A DNA stretch of 64,000 bases, taken from NCBI GenBank assembly GCA_902587165.1, contig CACIKF010000001.1:124001-188000 (forward strand), in the 5' to 3' direction. How positions within the stretch are numbered: position 1 is the first letter of the stretch; each line of letters begins with the position of its first letter. A program made the translations under genes and the position numbers. The DNA is from Puniceicoccaceae bacterium. GTDB lineage: Bacteria; Verrucomicrobiota; Verrucomicrobiia; Opitutales; Coraliomargaritaceae. Shown in pieces: positions 61,348 through 64,000 of the stretch. Below the pieces are notes generated by a model. The model was given only the letters and a program-made list of their open reading frames with translations. It did not search any database and had not been told where the DNA came from.

Positions 61348-63248
61348 AGAAAATAATCTACCTCATCGTTTTTGGTATCGCGGCGCTTGTCTTGCTAGGT
61401 GGGTTGCGTTCATCAAAAGTCGATTCAGATTTCGATCTGGAAGCCTTCGCCGAGCTGCCCGTTCAAGTCGGCGGACGGATCAAGCCGCTCGATTCGGTCG
61501 CGCGTAACACGCTGCTAATTCTCTCTGGTCGGCAAAAAGTCGTGACCGACGAGGGCGTCACACTCTCACCGATTGAGTGGTTCCTTGATCTGACCATGCG
61601 CCCCGAGCTGGCAGACACTTACCCTGTTTTTAAAATCGAGTTCCCCGACGATCTCGGGCTCGTCGGCCTAGCGGAGCAAGGACAGCGCTACTACTCCTTC
61701 AACGAGCTACTGCCCTACTCCGAAGAGCTGAGCCGCCTCCACGGAGAGATCAACCCCGCCCCCGAATTACGCAGCCCCTACGAAAAACAAATCGCCGATA
61801 TCAACAACGGCCTCATACGCTACCACCGCGTGATGCACTCGCTCCACCCAATTGGTGGGGCTGAGAGGCTTGATCGCCTCGTCGACGAATATCAAAGTTA
61901 CCTAGCAACGATCCAAGCAGGTATGGTCGAGCTACGTAAGCAACAAGCAGGCCAAGAATTCGACCCTGCTTTGCTAAAACGCTTTATCACCTTTGCCGAC
62001 GACTATTTAAAACTATCGACCACCGCACACCTGCGCGTGGTGCCCCCACCACCGCCCGTCGACCCACTCGAAGATTGGAAAAATATTGGTCTAGAGTTGC
62101 TCGACGTGATGAAAGGTGACCCGCTCAGCCCATACGTGACCAGCTACGCTAGCTTGACCATGGCCTATCGCTCGGACGATGCGGAGCAGTTCAACAGCGA
62201 AGTCAATGAACTACGCGAACGCTTCATTGCCGACTTCCCGGGCGATATTTCGCGCGTACACTACGAACGCGTCTTCAATGCCCTACAGCCATTCTACATT
62301 TCGATGCAGCTCTATGTGCTGATCTTTCTAGCCGTCTGCATCTCTTGGCTACGCTGGCCAAAAGAACTCGCTAAGGCCGCCTTCTGGGTGCTTGTATTGG
62401 CATTTTTAATACACACTTTTGGACTACTCTCGCGGATGTATATTCAAGGGCGCCCACCGATTACAAATCTATACTCATCCGCCGTCTTCGTAGGTTGGGG
62501 AGCTGTATTGCTCGGTATATTGATAGAAAAATTCTTTAAAAATGGGATCGGTGCGGCCATGGCATCACTGGTTGGCTTTTGCACACTGATCATTGCGCAC
62601 CACCTCGCCATGACGGGCGATACGCTGGAAATGATGCGTGCCGTACTAGACTCTAACTTCTGGTTAGCAACGCATGTGGTCATCATCACCTTCGGTTATT
62701 CAGCCATTTTCCTGGCGGGCGCACTGGCGATACTGTTCGTCTTACTGGGCGTCTTCGGCAGTCGCTTCAATAAGGACACCGCGCGCTCACTCAGCGCGAT
62801 GGTCTACGGTATTATTTGCTTCGGTACGCTCTTTAGCCTGGTCGGCACGATCCTTGGTGGCATCTGGGCCGACCAGAGTTGGGGTCGTTTCTGGGGTTGG
62901 GATCCGAAGGAGAACGGTGCTCTCATGATCGTAATCATGGGCGCCATTTATTTACATGCCCGCTGGGGTGGTATCTGCAAAGAACGCGGCCTCATGGCGC
63001 TCGCAATTTGTGGCAACATCATTACCGCTTGGTCCTGGTTCGGCACAAACATGCTACCAGTTGGGCTACACAGTTATGGCCGTATGGATAGTGCTTACGC
63101 ATGGCTAATCGGCTTTGTAATTCTGCAACTTGTCTTGACCGCGACAGCACTACTCCCATGGCGCTTCTGGCGTAGCGAGTTTGGGCAAGCTAATTATCGT
63201 AAAGAGAAGAAGCCTAGCCTGATCGCCGCGGAAGACTCCGAAGCTTAG
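61344..63248 (+). CDS. ccsA: cytochrome c biogenesis protein CcsA (ResC-like)
   Basis: 634 residues. The first about 310 residues are a periplasmic extension after a signal anchor (KIIYLIVFGIAALVLL). The remainder has 8 or so helices. The haem-handling motif WGRFWGWDPKENGAL (near 515-529) is the WWD-type loop of CcsA/ResC. Conserved His residues lie in ATHVVIITFG and GLHSYG. It works with ResB in system II. It is coupled to resB by an overlap of 4 bases. The N-terminal extension is longer than in typical CcsA (about 300-400). Confidence 0.92.
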   Translation: MKKIIYLIVFGIAALVLLGGLRSSKVDSDFDLEAFAELPVQVGGRIKPLDSVARNTLLILSGRQKVVTDEGVTLSPIEWFLDLTMRPELADTYPVFKIEFPDDLGLVGLAEQGQRYYSFNELLPYSEELSRLHGEINPAPELRSPYEKQIADINNGLIRYHRVMHSLHPIGGAERLDRLVDEYQSYLATIQAGMVELRKQQAGQEFDPALLKRFITFADDYLKLSTTAHLRVVPPPPPVDPLEDWKNIGLELLDVMKGDPLSPYVTSYASLTMAYRSDDAEQFNSEVNELRERFIADFPGDISRVHYERVFNALQPFYISMQLYVLIFLAVCISWLRWPKELAKAAFWVLVLAFLIHTFGLLSRMYIQGRPPITNLYSSAVFVGWGAVLLGILIEKFFKNGIGAAMASLVGFCTLIIAHHLAMTGDTLEMMRAVLDSNFWLATHVVIITFGYSAIFLAGALAILFVLLGVFGSRFNKDTARSLSAMVYGIICFGTLFSLVGTILGGIWADQSWGRFWGWDPKENGALMIVIMGAIYLHARWGGICKERGLMALAICGNIITAWSWFGTNMLPVGLHSYGRMDSAYAWLIGFVILQLVLTATALLPWRFWRSEFGQANYRKEKKPSLIAAEDSEA

Positions 63249-63321
63249 ACTTTAGATGGAGTCCATGGCTTTAGCTCCAAACACCAGATTACAAGCTTTA
63301 ACCCTAGGATTAAGAAACGTA

Positions 63322-64000
63322 TTAGGCTCTTGGGTGGGCTTGTTTGTGTGCTTCCTTAAGCCGAGCGATAGAAACGTGGGTGTAAATTTGTGTGGTCGAC
63401 AGATTCGCGTGTCCGAGTAGCTCCTGCACGGCACGAAGGTCAGCGCCGCCGTCAAGCATATGGGTGGCGAAAGAGTGCCGCAGCTTGTGAGGCGTCATAT
63501 CGAGGGGCAGCCCGGCAGCAGCGAGGTGGATCTTGAGCAGCTTCTGAATCTGTCGTGGCTCCATACGCTTACCTTTGCGCGTGCAGGCTAGGGGCGCATT
63601 GAGGGCGGTTTCTAGGTCAAAGCGCTGCACGAAAGTGCGTAGGCATTGCACCGCAACGGGGCCTAATGGGCAGAGCCGTTCCTTGCGGCCTTTACCAAGT
63701 ACCCTGGCAACGCCCTGCCCGAGATCGACTTGCCCATGATTCAGCCCACAGAGTTCGCTCACGCGCAGACCACCGCCATAGAGCAACTCTAAGATGAGGC
63801 TGTCGCGAAAGGCTTCAAACTCGCTGATCTGGCCGTCTTTCCAGAGCAAGATGGGCGCGTTGAGCAAAGTCCGCATTTGGGTTTCGGTTAGAAACTTTGG
63901 CAGTGGTTTATCCAGTTTTGGTAGAGTCAGGCCAGTGAAAGGATTATTCTCAACAATGCTCTGCTTGCGCAGGTAGAGATAAAAAGCGCGCAAGCCGGAG
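63322..64000 (-). CDS. Xer-type tyrosine recombinase (5' end beyond the window)
   Basis: 226 residues are visible; the frame is open through the window end (SGLRAFYLYLRK at the edge), so the first about 70 residues are outside. The catalytic residues are all present: Arg in GGGLRVSEL, Lys in GKGRKERLCP, H-K-L-R-H-S-F-A-T-H, His in LLGHANLSTTQIYTH and the Tyr in QIYTH. It should be XerC or XerD, resolving chromosome dimers. It is too far from the tRNA and too ordinary to be taken as an island integrase. Confidence 0.9.
   Translation of the reverse strand, partial: SGLRAFYLYLRKQSIVENNPFTGLTLPKLDKPLPKFLTETQMRTLLNAPILLWKDGQISEFEAFRDSLILELLYGGGLRVSELCGLNHGQVDLGQGVARVLGKGRKERLCPLGPVAVQCLRTFVQRFDLETALNAPLACTRKGKRMEPRQIQKLLKIHLAAAGLPLDMTPHKLRHSFATHMLDGGADLRAVQELLGHANLSTTQIYTHVSIARLKEAHKQAHPRA

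Noticed and set aside
63322-64000. The tyrosine recombinase as an integrase of a genomic island
   Set aside because: Its sequence is a full XerC/D type with all catalytic residues, adjacent to core genes and about 7 kb from the tRNA. A housekeeping role is the simpler reading.
1-64000. CRISPR arrays, prophage, insertion sequences or rRNA
   Set aside because: I saw no regularly spaced short repeats, no transposase or phage structural gene and no rRNA-like sequence.

Overview
The window looks like a marine Verrucomicrobiota genome of the Opitutae/Puniceicoccales type (Lentimonas- or Coraliomargarita-like). This is inferred from the dense sulfatase complement, the hydrazine-synthase-alpha-like dihaem protein, the ABC permeases with unusual periplasmic additions and the ResB/CcsA cytochrome c biogenesis genes. 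I ran no database search, so the taxonomy is an inference.

Region 1 (1-756, + strand): the 3' end of a c-type cytochrome gene overlapping a small lipoprotein gene. Region 2 (964-27985, all - strand): a long co-directional run. Read 5' to 3' it encodes an ABC transporter ATPase, an AraC regulator, a fused substrate-binding-protein/permease, a second permease with a repeat-containing periplasmic insert, a VWA-like protein, an aldose 1-epimerase lipoprotein, a cytosolic arylsulfatase, an MGH1-like glycosidase with a PA14 domain, a GH127 enzyme, and then four related exported sulfatases interleaved with a hydrazine-synthase-alpha-like dihaem protein and an esterase. Region 3 (28357-31523): two + strand sulfatase genes flanked by three copies of a related sequence. 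This is a duplication mosaic with a truncated leader ORF and an esterase gene fragment at its right edge. Region 4 (31519-56328, - strand): nine sulfatases, an esterase, a GntR/LacI-type regulator, a GH130-like enzyme, three paralogous GH5-like enzymes and a GPH-family sugar symporter. Region 5 (56396-64000): a tRNA-Pro gene followed by ordinary core genes: glcD-like oxidase, ychF, a lipoprotein with resB and ccsA, and a Xer-type recombinase cut by the window end.

Together, 1-56.3 kb reads as a polysaccharide utilisation locus for a heavily sulfated, probably acetylated marine glycan. There are 16 sulfatases and 2 esterases. The glycosidase families hint at arabinofuranosyl (GH127) and mannosyl (GH130) residues, and the epimerase at galactose or a similar aldose, but the substrate cannot be fixed from sequence. 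Most sulfatases carry signal peptides, so desulfation is mostly outside the cytoplasm. One sulfatase, one GH5-like enzyme and the GH130-like enzyme lack them, so some trimming happens inside after import by the ABC and GPH systems. No formylglycine-generating enzyme or anaerobic sulfatase-maturing enzyme is encoded in the window, so maturation must come from elsewhere.

The most unusual items are: the transporter (binding protein fused to one permease, tandem repeats inserted in the other); three sulfatases whose maturation motif departs from C-x-P/A-x-R; the repeat-flanked sulfatase units at 28.4-33.2 kb; and two near-identical palindromes in front of - strand transcription units.
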